64,000 bases of DNA from an uncultured Oscillospiraceae bacterium (GCA_910578505.1 CAJTPV010000010.1:1-64000); one strand, 5' to 3'; numbered from the stretch's first letter, positions 7,350 through 20,378 are shown. The notes: a model not told the origin generated them from the letters alone. A program made the numbers and translations.

Positions 7350-9179
7350 ATGATAAAAAAGAAGGAAACAAAAACCAGTAAAAAGAGCGGAACCCCTTCA
7401 GGAGCAGCCGCGGCGGAACATAAGGCTGAAGCCGCGAAAAAGAGCGCAGTGAAGGAGATGACGGAAAAAATCCAGACGGCGGAGCCCAAGGCTGCGGCGG
7501 TAATCGAGCCGCCGAAGGCAAAGATTGCGGAGGCGGTCAAGGAAGCGCCCGCCGCCGCACAACCCGCAAAGCAGGAAAGCGCCCCTGCGGCAGCACCGGC
7601 GGCTGCCAAAAAAATCCAGGCCCCAGAGGCGGCCAAGGAGGCCGCCCCGGCAGAAGAACCTGCGGAACCAGCCGCGGAGAAATCCCAGGCAGCAGCGCCC
7701 GCCCCGAAGGCAGCCTGTACTTCCCCCAGAAGAAGCGTTGTTTTTATCGGCTCGGAATGCTATCCCTTTGTCAAGACCGGCGGCCTGGGCGATGTTATGT
7801 ACGCCCTCCCCAAGGCGCTGGTGAAGCAGAACTGCGATGTTAAGGTCATTCTTCCGCGATACAAATGCATCCCGGCTGAGTATCAGAATAAAATGATCTA
7901 CCGCGGCTCCTTTGAGATGGATCTCTGCGCGGACGGCCGGTCCTTTTATGTGGGCATCATGGAGTATGTCTGGGACGGCGTGGTGTATGACTTCATTGAT
8001 AATGAGGAGTTCTTCAGCAGCGGAAATCCGTACATCAGTCTGATTGACGACATCCCCAAATACTGCTACTTCGCCAAAGCGGCCCTGGCAGCGCTGAACT
8101 ACATGGATTGGGTCCCCGACATTATCCACTGTCACGACTGGCAGGCCGCCCTGGTTCCCGTGTATCTGCGGACGAAATTCGTCAACACGAAGCTGACAAC
8201 CGCAAAGACCATCCTGACCATCCACAACCTTCGGTTCCAGGGCATCTACAATATCCCCACCATCCGCTACTGGTCCGGCCTGCCGGATTATGTCTTCAAC
8301 AAGGACGCTCTGACCACAAATTACACGGACGCGAACATGCTGAAGGGCGGCCTGGCGTACGCAAACATAATCACGACAGTGAGCCAGACCTATGCGGGGG
8401 AAATCCAGAGCGCGTACTACGGCGAGACCCTGGACGCCCACCTGCGCTATCATTCCGGCAAATTGCGCGGTATCGTAAACGGCATAGATTACGATATCTG
8501 GAATCCCGAAACCGACGCCAGGCTGTATGCGAACTACGGCATCGCTGATGTGCTGGACAAGAAAAAGGAGAACAAGCGCAAGCTCCAGGAGGAATTGGGA
8601 CTGGTTCAGGATGAGCAGAAATTTGTCATCGGGCTGATTTCCCGGCTGACGAACCAGAAGGGCCTGGATCTGGTCAACGCCATTATCCCCCAGATCATGG
8701 ATGATTACACGCAAATCGTGGTACTCGGCACCGGGGACAGGGTCTATGAGGACTCTTTCCGCTACTATGAGAACAGGTACAAGGGAAATGTGTGCTCCAA
8801 TATCATGTACGACGAGACGCGGGCCCACAGGATCTATGCCGGCGCGGACGCCCTGCTGGTTCCGTCCCAGTTTGAGCCCTGCGGCCTGACACAGCTGATC
8901 GCCATGCACTACGGCACAGTCCCCATCGTTCGGGAGACCGGCGGCCTGAAGGATACCGTGGAGCCCTACAATATGTATTATAACACAGGCAACGGATTCA
9001 CGTTCGACCGCTACGACGCCGGCCTGCTGCTGGACGCTGTCAACAGGGCCAAGACATTCTATTTTGAGCAGCGGGAGCACTGGGATGAGATGGTACAGAG
9101 GGACATGGAGAAAAACCTGTCCTGGGAAAATTCCGCAAAACAATATAAGGATTTGTATCTGAGTCTGACCCAGTGGTAA
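7350..9179 (+). CDS. glgA: glycogen synthase with a low-complexity N-terminal extension
   Basis: GT5 enzyme extending alpha-1,4-glucan from ADP-glucose. Residues from about 127 are a normal GlgA: FVKTGGLGDV (nucleotide-sugar-binding Lys142), HCHDWQAA, the GLISRLTNQKG Rossmann motif of the second domain, and PSQFEPCGLTQL with the catalytic Glu. Before this lie about 125 residues rich in Ala, Lys, Pro and Glu, lacking any fold signature and resembling a histone-H1-like or disordered tail. The start is firm (AGGAGG six bases before ATG 7350) and the tail is in frame, so it is not an artefact of start choice. No other glg gene is adjacent. Confidence 0.93.
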   Translation: MIKKKETKTSKKSGTPSGAAAAEHKAEAAKKSAVKEMTEKIQTAEPKAAAVIEPPKAKIAEAVKEAPAAAQPAKQESAPAAAPAAAKKIQAPEAAKEAAPAEEPAEPAAEKSQAAAPAPKAACTSPRRSVVFIGSECYPFVKTGGLGDVMYALPKALVKQNCDVKVILPRYKCIPAEYQNKMIYRGSFEMDLCADGRSFYVGIMEYVWDGVVYDFIDNEEFFSSGNPYISLIDDIPKYCYFAKAALAALNYMDWVPDIIHCHDWQAALVPVYLRTKFVNTKLTTAKTILTIHNLRFQGIYNIPTIRYWSGLPDYVFNKDALTTNYTDANMLKGGLAYANIITTVSQTYAGEIQSAYYGETLDAHLRYHSGKLRGIVNGIDYDIWNPETDARLYANYGIADVLDKKKENKRKLQEELGLVQDEQKFVIGLISRLTNQKGLDLVNAIIPQIMDDYTQIVVLGTGDRVYEDSFRYYENRYKGNVCSNIMYDETRAHRIYAGADALLVPSQFEPCGLTQLIAMHYGTVPIVRETGGLKDTVEPYNMYYNTGNGFTFDRYDAGLLLDAVNRAKTFYFEQREHWDEMVQRDMEKNLSWENSAKQYKDLYLSLTQW

Positions 9180-9200
9180 CCGGATCGCTCTATTTATGAC

Positions 9201-9237
9201 GCTCCCCCCTGACATCATACGGTGTCAGGGGGGGAGC
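9201..9237. terminator. terminator hairpin between convergent genes
   Basis: GCTCCCCCCTGACA (9201-9214) pairs with TGTCAGGGGGGGAGC (9223-9237), with one bulged G and an 8-base loop. It serves glgA and the convergent desulfidase gene; T-runs are poor on both sides. Confidence 0.75.
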
Positions 9238-9252
9238 CTATGTCCTTGTATC

Positions 9253-10578
9253 TCAATTTTCCGGCGGACGGCGCGGAGCGCTCTGCCCCTCCGGCAGGAC
9301 CCCGGTCATGATGCGGATGATCTCGCGGTCCGTCTCCCGCATGCCGAAGCGGCCCAGCCGCCCGATGTTGGCAATGGTGGCCTCCACGCCCTTGGCCACA
9401 ATGCCCTCCCCGCCCCGGAACTGCTGGCTGCTGCGGAACATGTTGTAGCCCAGGATACCGGCGTCCACCGCCGCCGCAATCTTGGCCGCGCAGGAGGGCT
9501 TCGCGCCGTCGCAGATCATGCCGGAGATGGTGGCCAGGGCGTTGACCAGCGTGTGGGCCACCTCCCGGACGCCGCCGCCGTGGAGATAGGCAATGGCGGC
9601 CCCCGCCCCGCAGCCCGCGCTGACCGCGCCGCAGTACGCGCTGAGCCGGCCAATGCCGGTTTTCATATGGATGGTCAGCAGGTCGCTGAGGGTCACGGCC
9701 CGCAGCATGGTGTCATGGCCGGTCCCCAGCTCCTTGGCGTACTCCACCACCGGCACGGAGGCGGTGATCCCCTGGTTGCCGCTGCCGGAGACAATGATCA
9801 CCGGCATCTCACAGCCGCTCATCCGGGCGTCGGAGCCTGCCGCCGCCATGTACCGGGCGCGGATCTTGATGTCGCTGCCGTAGTGCTCCCGGAGCACCTT
9901 GCCGATATTCGCGCCCCAGTCGCCGGACATCCCCTCCTGGGCAATGGCACAGTTATAGTCCACCTGCCGCTGGACCATCTGCCGCACATCGTCCACGTCC
10001 ATGGTCTGCACAAAGTCCACGATGGCCTCCACGGTCAGACAGGTGCGGTCCGTAAGTCCCGCGGCGCTTCCGGCGGCGGCCACCGCGCCGGCTTTCAGCA
10101 GGATTTCGCCGTTTTTCTCGATCAGGATAATATTGGTGTGGTAGTCCGCGATGCGCAGGCGGACGGTATCACTCCCGGCGGACAGGGTCAGGATGATGTC
10201 GAAAATGACGTCCCCCTCCGCCGGAGCGACGGTGATGTCGTGGGTATCCATATAACTGCGGATGTCCGCCTTCTGTTCGCCGGTGACCTGGGAGATGACC
10301 TCCAGGATCTTTCCGGCGTCCCCGGCCACGGCCCCCGCAGCGGCGGCGGCCTCGATCCCCTTCAGCCCGCCGGTGTTGGGGACCACGACGCTCTTCACGT
10401 TTTTGATGATATTGCCGCTGGCCTCCACAAGGATACGGTCCGGCAGACAGCCCAGCACCTCCCTGGCCTTGGCCGCGCCGTAGGCAATGGCGATGGGCTC
10501 CGTACAGCCCATGGCGGGCACCAGCTCCTCCCGCAGGATCTGGACAAAATGGTGGTATCTCGGATCGGTCTTCTCCAT
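9253..10578 (-). CDS. L-cysteine desulfidase / serine dehydratase-alpha family enzyme (YhaM/CyuA-like)
   Basis: Member of the family once called UPF0597, related to CdsB and E. coli CyuA, which breaks L-cysteine into pyruvate, ammonia and sulfide with a 4Fe-4S cluster. Seen in the 441-residue product: the N-terminal VPAMGCTEPIAIAYGA motif with its conserved Cys, SGNIIKN, and a Gly-rich C-terminal half with Cys residues suited to cluster ligation. The open frame begins at 10632, but ATG 10578 has GGAGGG six bases upstream and gives the family start. Substrate (cysteine or serine) is inferred from family only. Convergent with glgA. Confidence 0.85.
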   Translation of the reverse strand: MEKTDPRYHHFVQILREELVPAMGCTEPIAIAYGAAKAREVLGCLPDRILVEASGNIIKNVKSVVVPNTGGLKGIEAAAAAGAVAGDAGKILEVISQVTGEQKADIRSYMDTHDITVAPAEGDVIFDIILTLSAGSDTVRLRIADYHTNIILIEKNGEILLKAGAVAAAGSAAGLTDRTCLTVEAIVDFVQTMDVDDVRQMVQRQVDYNCAIAQEGMSGDWGANIGKVLREHYGSDIKIRARYMAAAGSDARMSGCEMPVIIVSGSGNQGITASVPVVEYAKELGTGHDTMLRAVTLSDLLTIHMKTGIGRLSAYCGAVSAGCGAGAAIAYLHGGGVREVAHTLVNALATISGMICDGAKPSCAAKIAAAVDAGILGYNMFRSSQQFRGGEGIVAKGVEATIANIGRLGRFGMRETDREIIRIMTGVLPEGQSAPRRPPEN

Positions 10579-10677
10579 AGCGCTCCCTCCTCTTTTTCTT
10601 GTCTTGTCCCCTTCTGTGTAAAATGATAGCACAGCTGCCGGGGAAGTTCAACGCTTTTCTACATTTTCATACTTGGA

Positions 10678-11490
10678 TCAGAGCACGATTTCCATCCCGG
10701 TGCGCAGCTGCACGGCCTGCTCCCCCAGCTCCTCCCGCAAAATCCGGAACGCCGCCTCGCCGGTGCAGTGCCCGGTATAGATTTTCTCCACTCCGGTACT
10801 GCGGAGCCGGTGGGCAAAGGCCCGCACGTCCTCGGGAGAGGTGTGGTAGAGGTGGAAGCCGCCCACCAGCGCGTATACTCTTTTCCCGGGGAATGCGTCC
10901 AGGGCCTCCTGGAGGATGTTGTCCGCGCCTGCGTGGGAGCAGCTGCTGAAGACCGCCAGGCCCTTTTCCGTGTCAAAGATCAGGCTCTGCTCATGGGCGA
11001 AGGCATCGGGCCGGAATCGCCCGTTTTGACGGATATACAGGTAGTTTTTCGCGCCGTATTTCTCCAGACCCTCTGTGCTGTGGGTAAGGAGGGTAACGCC
11101 GGGGAGGATCTCCCGGCGGCTTTCGGCATAGATAAAACGGTCTGCGTACTTCTTGAGATATCCCCGCTGGATGCCGATGTATTTATGAAAAATCCACCGT
11201 TTTCCATAGCAGTTTTCCTCTGTGCCCTCCCGCAGATAGACGGGCGCGGAGGCGTTGTGGGCAAAAAAGGCCGCCAGACCGTTGGCGTGGTCGTAGTGGG
11301 CGTGGGAGAGGACGCCGCACTCCACCGCCCCCAGGTCGACGCCCAGCACCGCCGCGTTCCGGGCGAACCGCTCCGACGCGCCGGTGTCCAGCAGGATCTT
11401 GTGGCCGTTGTACTCGATGTAAATGGAGAGCCCCCATTCGGCGGCCAGCGTCCCCCTGGTCAGGTTGTCAATCAATACGGTAGCTTTCAT
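10678..11490 (-). CDS. metallo-beta-lactamase-fold hydrolase (dihydropterin-phosphate-synthase-like)
   Basis: Cytosolic metallohydrolase of the MBL fold. The 270-residue protein has the canonical metal motif SHAHYDHANG, a later SSCSHAG, and a C-terminal GGFHLYH with TGHCTGE. This is the pattern of the subgroup named after the archaeal 7,8-dihydropterin-6-methyl-4-(ribofuranosyl)aminobenzene 5'-phosphate synthase. Clostridia do not make methanopterin, so that name should not be taken as function. Start ATG 11490. It is about 100 bases upstream of the desulfidase gene on the same strand, so a shared transcript is possible. Confidence 0.85.
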   Translation of the reverse strand: MKATVLIDNLTRGTLAAEWGLSIYIEYNGHKILLDTGASERFARNAAVLGVDLGAVECGVLSHAHYDHANGLAAFFAHNASAPVYLREGTEENCYGKRWIFHKYIGIQRGYLKKYADRFIYAESRREILPGVTLLTHSTEGLEKYGAKNYLYIRQNGRFRPDAFAHEQSLIFDTEKGLAVFSSCSHAGADNILQEALDAFPGKRVYALVGGFHLYHTSPEDVRAFAHRLRSTGVEKIYTGHCTGEAAFRILREELGEQAVQLRTGMEIVL

Positions 11491-11542
11491 CAGGTCTGTC
11501 CCCTTTCCTCTCTACAGAGCTCTAAAATCTATAGCGGGCATC

Positions 11543-11571
11543 TTGTTCTTTGCCGCAATCCATGTTATACT
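11543..11571 (+). promoter_or_regulatory. promoter of the Lar-like gene
   Basis: TTGTTC (11543-11548) and TATACT (11566-11571) with a 17-base spacer, 33 bases before the chosen ATG at 11604. Confidence 0.6.
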
Positions 11572-11603
11572 GAGGCATCAACTTCACGATGGGAGAACAA
11601 CAC

Positions 11604-11837
11604 ATGGATCCACACGACGAGATCAACGCAATCGAATTGCAGGACTGCCCCCTCTGCGGCGGACCGGGGCTGCTGGAGGAGGAGGGGGGCTGGTGCCTCT
11701 ATATCCAGTGCCTGGACTGCGGCTGCCACACGGCGGAGCTGTCCTTCGACACGCCGGCGGAGCGGCTGGACGCGGCCCGCCGCGCCGCCAGGACCTGGAA
11801 TCTGGGCAAGGTCATCTATCCGGGCCCCGGCGACTGA
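11604..11837 (+). CDS. small zinc-ribbon protein, Lar-like
   Basis: A 77-residue protein with two CxxC knuckles (CPLCGG and CLDCG) spaced by an aromatic stretch, then an Ala/Arg-rich helix ending in ARTWN. This matches the Lar restriction-alleviation family, whose namesake in prophage Rac modulates type I restriction and which is often phage-borne. Here it stands alone with its own promoter and terminator, and no restriction or phage genes are nearby, so the role is open. ATG 11604 is preferred to ATG 11589 because GGGAG lies 8 bases before it. Confidence 0.75.
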   Translation: MDPHDEINAIELQDCPLCGGPGLLEEEGGWCLYIQCLDCGCHTAELSFDTPAERLDAARRAARTWNLGKVIYPGPGD

Positions 11838-11877
11838 TGTCCCCTGTTCCGAACAGCCGTCACGATAGAAAGATTCT

Positions 11878-11902
11878 GACCGGCAGCTGAACGCTGCCGG
11901 TC
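11878..11902. terminator. bidirectional terminator hairpin
   Basis: GACCGGCAGC (11878-11887) and GCTGCCGGTC (11893-11902) form a perfect 10-bp stem with a 5-base loop, between the Lar-like gene and the convergent PRTase gene. AAAGTCTTTTC follows on the plus strand. Confidence 0.8.
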
Positions 11903-11926
11903 AAAGTCTTTTCGCGGTTTGCCGGA

Positions 11927-12565
11927 TCAGAGCTTGGAGTAGCCGTACTTATCCACCACCGCATCGACTGCCATCCCCTGCTTGCACAGGGGGCACTCCT
12001 CCGGCGAATAGCTGGCATAGCCGGGGAGATGGGCGGTATCAAAGAGGGAGACAACAGGCACGCCGTCCACATCCTTGACAAAGCTGTAGATGGACGCGAT
12101 CCCGGCCACGCTGCCGCCGTAGTATTCCACGCACCGCGTCCCCTTGCGCACTGTGCCGCCGGTGGTGATGGAGGCCATCAGCAGCAGCACACGCTTTCCC
12201 TCCAGCATGAAGCGGGCGTTGTCGCGGAAGATGAGCATGCCGTCGGCGCTGAGGTTTTCCCGCAGCAGATAGATCTCCTGGTTGGCGTTCATGGAGCGGT
12301 AACCGCCCTGGGTCAGCTGCCGGGCCAGGCAGGTGCCGATGACGCGGGTGCCGTCCATGCACAGGATGGTGTCTACCAGCATGGTGGACTTGATGCGCTG
12401 GCCCAGCTGCTGCGCCACAGCCTCCGCCTCCTGCAGGCAGGACTGCTGCCTGGTGACATCAATGAAATAATTGATATGACTGTTGCGCGTCGCAAAATGG
12501 CCCTGGGCCACGCGGAGCGTCACGTCGCCGACACAAACGGGGAGCTTGACAAACTTAGGTTCCAT
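11927..12565 (-). CDS. phosphoribosyltransferase-family protein (orotate PRTase-like)
   Basis: The 212-residue product has a type I PRTase layout: an early DTILCMDGTRVIG segment, a central flexible-loop region, then VLLLMASITTGGTVRKG, which matches the PRPP-binding loop (hydrophobic strand plus TTGGT), although the usual pair of Asp residues is replaced by MAS. The C-terminus carries CPLC. The altered PRPP loop means it may be a binding or regulatory PRTase rather than a synthase. No pyrimidine genes are adjacent. ATG 12565 follows GGAGG at 6 bases. It has its own promoter and is monocistronic. Confidence 0.75.
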   Translation of the reverse strand: MEPKFVKLPVCVGDVTLRVAQGHFATRNSHINYFIDVTRQQSCLQEAEAVAQQLGQRIKSTMLVDTILCMDGTRVIGTCLARQLTQGGYRSMNANQEIYLLRENLSADGMLIFRDNARFMLEGKRVLLLMASITTGGTVRKGTRCVEYYGGSVAGIASIYSFVKDVDGVPVVSLFDTAHLPGYASYSPEECPLCKQGMAVDAVVDKYGYSKL

Positions 12566-12615
12566 GATGTACCTCCTCTTTTTTCATATCCGGGGATGGT
12601 CCTTGATTCCTGTTT

Positions 12616-12644
12616 ATTATAACACACTTTTTATACCTTGTCCA
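12616..12644 (-). promoter_or_regulatory. promoter of the PRTase gene
   Basis: On the minus strand TGGACA (12644-12639) and a perfect TATAAT (12621-12616) with a 17-base spacer, divergent from the rpoB promoter. Confidence 0.65.
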
Positions 12645-12696
12645 GAGGCGTACTTTTGTTCTCGTCCGAAAAACGCGCAAAACCGCAAAATCGCCC

Positions 12697-12725
12697 TTGA
12701 CAAAGGAGGCACAAAATGGTAAACT
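12697..12725 (+). promoter_or_regulatory. rpoBC promoter
   Basis: TTGACA (12697-12702) and TAAACT (12720-12725) with a 17-base spacer. RNA would begin near 12732, giving a leader of about 110 bases that holds the hairpin at 12746-12766. Confidence 0.8.
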
Positions 12726-12745
12726 GAATTGCTTATAAACAAAAA

Positions 12746-12766
12746 GGTGGAGACTGAATCTCCACC
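12746..12766 (+). promoter_or_regulatory. leader hairpin of rpoBC
   Basis: GGTGGAGA (12746-12753) and TCTCCACC (12759-12766) form a perfect 8-bp stem with a CTGAA loop, about 15 bases into the transcript. No T-run follows, so it is more likely an RNA-stability or regulatory element than a terminator. Confidence 0.6.
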
Positions 12767-12841
12767 TCATATTCACAGTATAGCAGTTTTCCACGAAAAA
12801 GGCAAGAGGAAATCACTACAAAATTATCAACCCACCCTTGT

Positions 12842-15800
12842 GTGCCCAAGCACGCGGACAAATTGGCGGCCCGCACCCGGCCCGTAAGGCCGGCGCGGGA
12901 GCGCGGAAAGGCAGATGAGTATTACAAGATGGCCAAGGACAAGTATTACGGCAAAACACTGCGGAAAAACTTTGCCCGGCATGAGGAGATCATGCCCATG
13001 CCCAACCTGCTGGAGATCCAGAAGGACTCCTACCAGTGGTTCCTGGACACCGGACTGCGGGAGGTGTTCGCCGACGTGGGCGTCATCGGCGACTACGCGG
13101 GCAACCTGGAGCTGAGCTTTATCGACTTCAGCATGAACGAACCGCCGAAATATGATGTGGAGGAGTGCAAGGCCAGGGACGTCAATTACGCCGCCCCGCT
13201 GAAGGTCAGCGTGCGCCTGCGCAACAAGGAGACCGAGGAGCTCCAGGAGCAGGAGATCTTCATGGGAGATTTCCCCCTGATGACCAAGTCCGGCACCTTC
13301 ATCGTCAACGGCGCCGAGCGCGTGGTGGTCTCCCAGATCGTCCGCTCCCCCGGCATCTATTACGGCAAGGAGGTCGACCCCAAGACCGACCTGCCCATCC
13401 TCACCTGCCAGGTCATCCCCTACCGGGGCGCCTGGCTGGAATACGAAACCGACACCAACGAGCTGTTCTGGGTCCGCATCGATAAAAACCGCAAGCTGCC
13501 CGTCACCTGCCTCATCCGCGCCGTGGGCCTGCGCACCGACGGGGAGATTCTGGACTACTTCGGCGACGACCCCACCATCCGCGCCACCCTGGACAAGGAC
13601 GCCTGCAAGACCTACGAGGAGGCGCTGCTGGAAATCTACCGGAAGCTGCGCCCCGGCGAGCCGCCCACGGTGGACTCCGCCGAGACCCTCATCAACAACC
13701 TCTTCTTTGACCCCCGCCGCTATGACCTGAGCACCGTGGGACGCTACAAGTTCAATAAAAAGCTCACCCTCTGGGCCAGGATCTCCGGTCTGGCCCTGGC
13801 GGAGCCGGTGGTCCATCCGGCTACCGGCGAGCTGCTCTATGAGCCGGGCCACGTGCTCACCCGCCCGGAGGCCCAGGAGATCGACGCCATCGGCGTCAAC
13901 GAGGTGGTGGTGGACGTGGACGGCGCGCCCATGCACATCTTCTCCAACCACATGTGCGACCTGAGCCGGTATGTGGACTTCGACCCCCAGACCGAGTGCG
14001 GCATCAAGGAGCGGGTCCGCTACAGCGTGCTCCAGGAGCTGCTGGGGCAGTACCAGGGCGAGGAGCTCAAGGACGCCCTGCGCAGCCGCGTGGACGACCT
14101 GATCCCCAAGCACATCATTGTGGATGACATCCTCGCCTCCATCAACTATATGAATACCCTGTCCAAGGGCCTGGCCGCCAAGGACGATATCGACCACCTG
14201 GGCAACCGCCGCCTGCGGTGCGTGGGCGAGCTGCTGCAGAACCAGTTCCGCATTGGCTTCAGCCGTATGGAGCGGGTCATCCGGGAGCGCATGACCATCC
14301 AGGGCATGGATAAGGTGACCCCGCAGAGCCTCATCAACATCCGCCCGGTCACCGCCGCCATCAAGGAGTTCTTCGGCTCCAGCCCCCTCAGCCAGTTCAT
14401 GGACCAGACCAACCCCCTGGCGGAGCTGACCCACAAGCGCCGTCTGTCCGCCCTGGGGCCCGGCGGTTTGAGCCGCGAGCGGGCCAGCATGGACGTGCGG
14501 GACGTCCACTACAGCCACTATGGCCGTATGTGCCCCATCGAGACCCCTGAAGGCCCCAACATCGGCCTCATCAACTACCTCTCCACCTATGCCCGCATCA
14601 ACGAGTACGGCTTCATCGAGGCCCCCTTCCGCAAGGTGGACCACGCCACCGGCCGGGTCACCGACGAGGTGGTGTATATGACCGCCGACGTGGAGGATCA
14701 GTATATCGTGGCCCAGGCCGCCGAGCCCACGGACGAGGACGGCTGCTTTATCAACGAGCGCATCACCTGCCGCCACCGGGACGAGATCATCGGCGTGGAG
14801 CAGGATAAGGTGGACTTCGTGGACATCAGCCCCCGGATGATGGTCTCCATCGCCACCGCCATGATCCCCTTCCTGCCCAACGACGACGCCAACCGCGCCC
14901 TCATGGGCGCCAACATGCAGCGGCAAGCCGTGCCTCTGCTGAAGCCGGAGGCTCCGGTCATCGGCACCGGCATGGAGCACAAGATCTGCATGGACTCCGA
15001 GATCGTGGTGCTGGCGGAGGGCGACGGCGAGGTCACCAAGGTGGACGCCACCGCCATCACCGTCAAGTACGACAGCGGCATCTCCAAGGAGTATAAGCTG
15101 GTCAAGTTCCTGCGCTCCAACCACACCACCTGCATCAACCAGCGGCCCATCGTCTCTGTGGGCGAGCGGGTCCATGGCCCGGACCCTGTCAACGGCATCT
15201 CCCCCACCGTGCTGGCCGACGGCCCCGCCACCGATCAGGGCGAGATCGCCCTGGGCCGGAACATCCTGGTGGGCTTTATGACCTGGGAGGGCTATAACTA
15301 CGAGGACGCGGTCCTCTTGAACGAGCGCATGGTCCGGGATGACGTGTATACGTCCATCCACATTGAAGAGTATGAGATCGACTCCCGGGACACCAAGCTG
15401 GGTCCCGAGGAGATTACCCGCGACATCCCCAACGTGGGCGAGGACGCCCTGAAGGACCTGGACGAGCGGGGCATCATCCGCATCGGCGCGGAGGTCCGGG
15501 CCGGCGACATCCTGGTGGGCAAGGTCACCCCCAAGGGCGAGACCGACCTGACCGCCGAGGAGCGGCTGCTGCGGGCCATCTTCGGCGAGAAGGCCCGGGA
15601 GGTCCGGGACACCTCCCTGAAGGTGCCCCACGGCGAGAGCGGCATCGTGGTGGACGCCAAGGTGTTCACCCGTGAGGCCGGCGACGAGCTGGGGCCCGGC
15701 GTCAACGAGGTGGTCCGGGTGTATATTGCCCAGAAGCGCAAGATCAGCGTGGGCGACAAGATGGCCGGCCGCCACGGCAACAAGGGCGTGGTCTCCCGCA

Positions 15801-16639
15801 TCCTGCCCCAGGAGGATATGCCCTTCCTGCCCGACGGCACGCCCCTGGATATTGTGCTGAACCCCCTGGGCGTGCCCAGCCGTATGAACATCGGCCAGGT
15901 GCTGGAGGTCCATCTGGGCTACGCCGCCAAGACCCTGGGCTGGAAGGTGGCCACCCCCATCTTCGACGGCGCCAACGAGGAGGACATCGCGAGCGCCCTC
16001 CAGGAGGCCGGTCTGGACCCCGAGGGCAAGAGCTGGCTCTACGACGGACGCACCGGCGAGCGCTTTGACAACAAGGTCACCGTGGGGTATGTCTACTTCA
16101 TGAAGCTGCACCATCTGGTGGACGATAAGATCCACGCCCGCTCCACCGGCCCCTATTCCCTGGTCACCCAGCAGCCTCTGGGCGGAAAGGCCCAGTTCGG
16201 CGGGCAGCGCTTCGGCGAGATGGAGGTGTGGGCCCTGGAGGCCTACGGCGCGTCCTATACCCTGCAGGAGATCCTGACCGTGAAGTCCGACGACGTGGCC
16301 GGGCGCGTGCGCACCTACGAGTCCATTGTCAAGGGCCACAACGTGCCCAAGCCCGGCGTGCCGGAGTCCTTCAAGGTGCTGGTCAAGGAGCTGCAGGCCC
16401 TGTGTCTGGACATCAAGGTCCTGGACCAAAACGGCGAGGAAATCGAGCTGAAGGATGACGACGACGAGATGACCACCTTCAACCTCAGCCGCATGGACCG
16501 GGACGACGACCGCGAGGAGTATGTGGCCGATGACGCCGCTTTTGAGGAGTCCGGCTTTGCCATCGAGGATGCCGACGAGGACGGGGACTATGCCGGCGAC
16601 GAGGACGAGGATGAGGACGACGGAGAAGATGATTTTTAA
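12842..16639 (+). CDS. rpoB: DNA-directed RNA polymerase subunit beta
   Basis: Beta subunit of core RNA polymerase, forming one side of the catalytic cleft and the rifampicin pocket. The 1,265-residue protein shows conserved regions in order, including SSPLSQFMDQTNPLAEL with HKRRLSALGPGG (rif region), the invariant GNKGVVS, and the C-terminal GGKAQFGGQRFGEMEVWALE. The start is uncertain: GTG 12842 has no Shine-Dalgarno, and ATG 12929 (MAKDKYYGKT) has only a weak one. The C-terminus ends in about 40 residues dominated by Asp and Glu, an unusual acidic tail. rpoC follows after 21 bases. rplJL is absent upstream. Confidence 0.97.
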   Translation: MPKHADKLAARTRPVRPARERGKADEYYKMAKDKYYGKTLRKNFARHEEIMPMPNLLEIQKDSYQWFLDTGLREVFADVGVIGDYAGNLELSFIDFSMNEPPKYDVEECKARDVNYAAPLKVSVRLRNKETEELQEQEIFMGDFPLMTKSGTFIVNGAERVVVSQIVRSPGIYYGKEVDPKTDLPILTCQVIPYRGAWLEYETDTNELFWVRIDKNRKLPVTCLIRAVGLRTDGEILDYFGDDPTIRATLDKDACKTYEEALLEIYRKLRPGEPPTVDSAETLINNLFFDPRRYDLSTVGRYKFNKKLTLWARISGLALAEPVVHPATGELLYEPGHVLTRPEAQEIDAIGVNEVVVDVDGAPMHIFSNHMCDLSRYVDFDPQTECGIKERVRYSVLQELLGQYQGEELKDALRSRVDDLIPKHIIVDDILASINYMNTLSKGLAAKDDIDHLGNRRLRCVGELLQNQFRIGFSRMERVIRERMTIQGMDKVTPQSLINIRPVTAAIKEFFGSSPLSQFMDQTNPLAELTHKRRLSALGPGGLSRERASMDVRDVHYSHYGRMCPIETPEGPNIGLINYLSTYARINEYGFIEAPFRKVDHATGRVTDEVVYMTADVEDQYIVAQAAEPTDEDGCFINERITCRHRDEIIGVEQDKVDFVDISPRMMVSIATAMIPFLPNDDANRALMGANMQRQAVPLLKPEAPVIGTGMEHKICMDSEIVVLAEGDGEVTKVDATAITVKYDSGISKEYKLVKFLRSNHTTCINQRPIVSVGERVHGPDPVNGISPTVLADGPATDQGEIALGRNILVGFMTWEGYNYEDAVLLNERMVRDDVYTSIHIEEYEIDSRDTKLGPEEITRDIPNVGEDALKDLDERGIIRIGAEVRAGDILVGKVTPKGETDLTAEERLLRAIFGEKAREVRDTSLKVPHGESGIVVDAKVFTREAGDELGPGVNEVVRVYIAQKRKISVGDKMAGRHGNKGVVSRILPQEDMPFLPDGTPLDIVLNPLGVPSRMNIGQVLEVHLGYAAKTLGWKVATPIFDGANEEDIASALQEAGLDPEGKSWLYDGRTGERFDNKVTVGYVYFMKLHHLVDDKIHARSTGPYSLVTQQPLGGKAQFGGQRFGEMEVWALEAYGASYTLQEILTVKSDDVAGRVRTYESIVKGHNVPKPGVPESFKVLVKELQALCLDIKVLDQNGEEIELKDDDDEMTTFNLSRMDRDDDREEYVADDAAFEESGFAIEDADEDGDYAGDEDEDEDDGEDDF

Positions 16640-16660
16640 TCAGGAGGCGGAGCTGAAAGT

Positions 16661-20329
<3,669 letters not shown>

Positions 20330-20378
20330 GCGCTCTGCGCACTCCGCGACGGAGCTGTTCGCGAATATAGCGAGTATC

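Noticed and set aside
12732..12841. L10-type ribosomal leader before rpoB
   Set aside because: The leader has one simple 8-bp hairpin, no L10-binding kink-turn pattern that I can recognise, and rplJ is not the downstream gene.
12827..16429. A 1,200-codon open frame antisense to rpoB
   Set aside because: It mirrors rpoB in a GC-rich gene, has a repetitive Gly/His/Val/Leu composition without domains, and rpoB itself is unmistakable. The same holds for the 1,149-codon frame antisense to rpoC (16640-20089).
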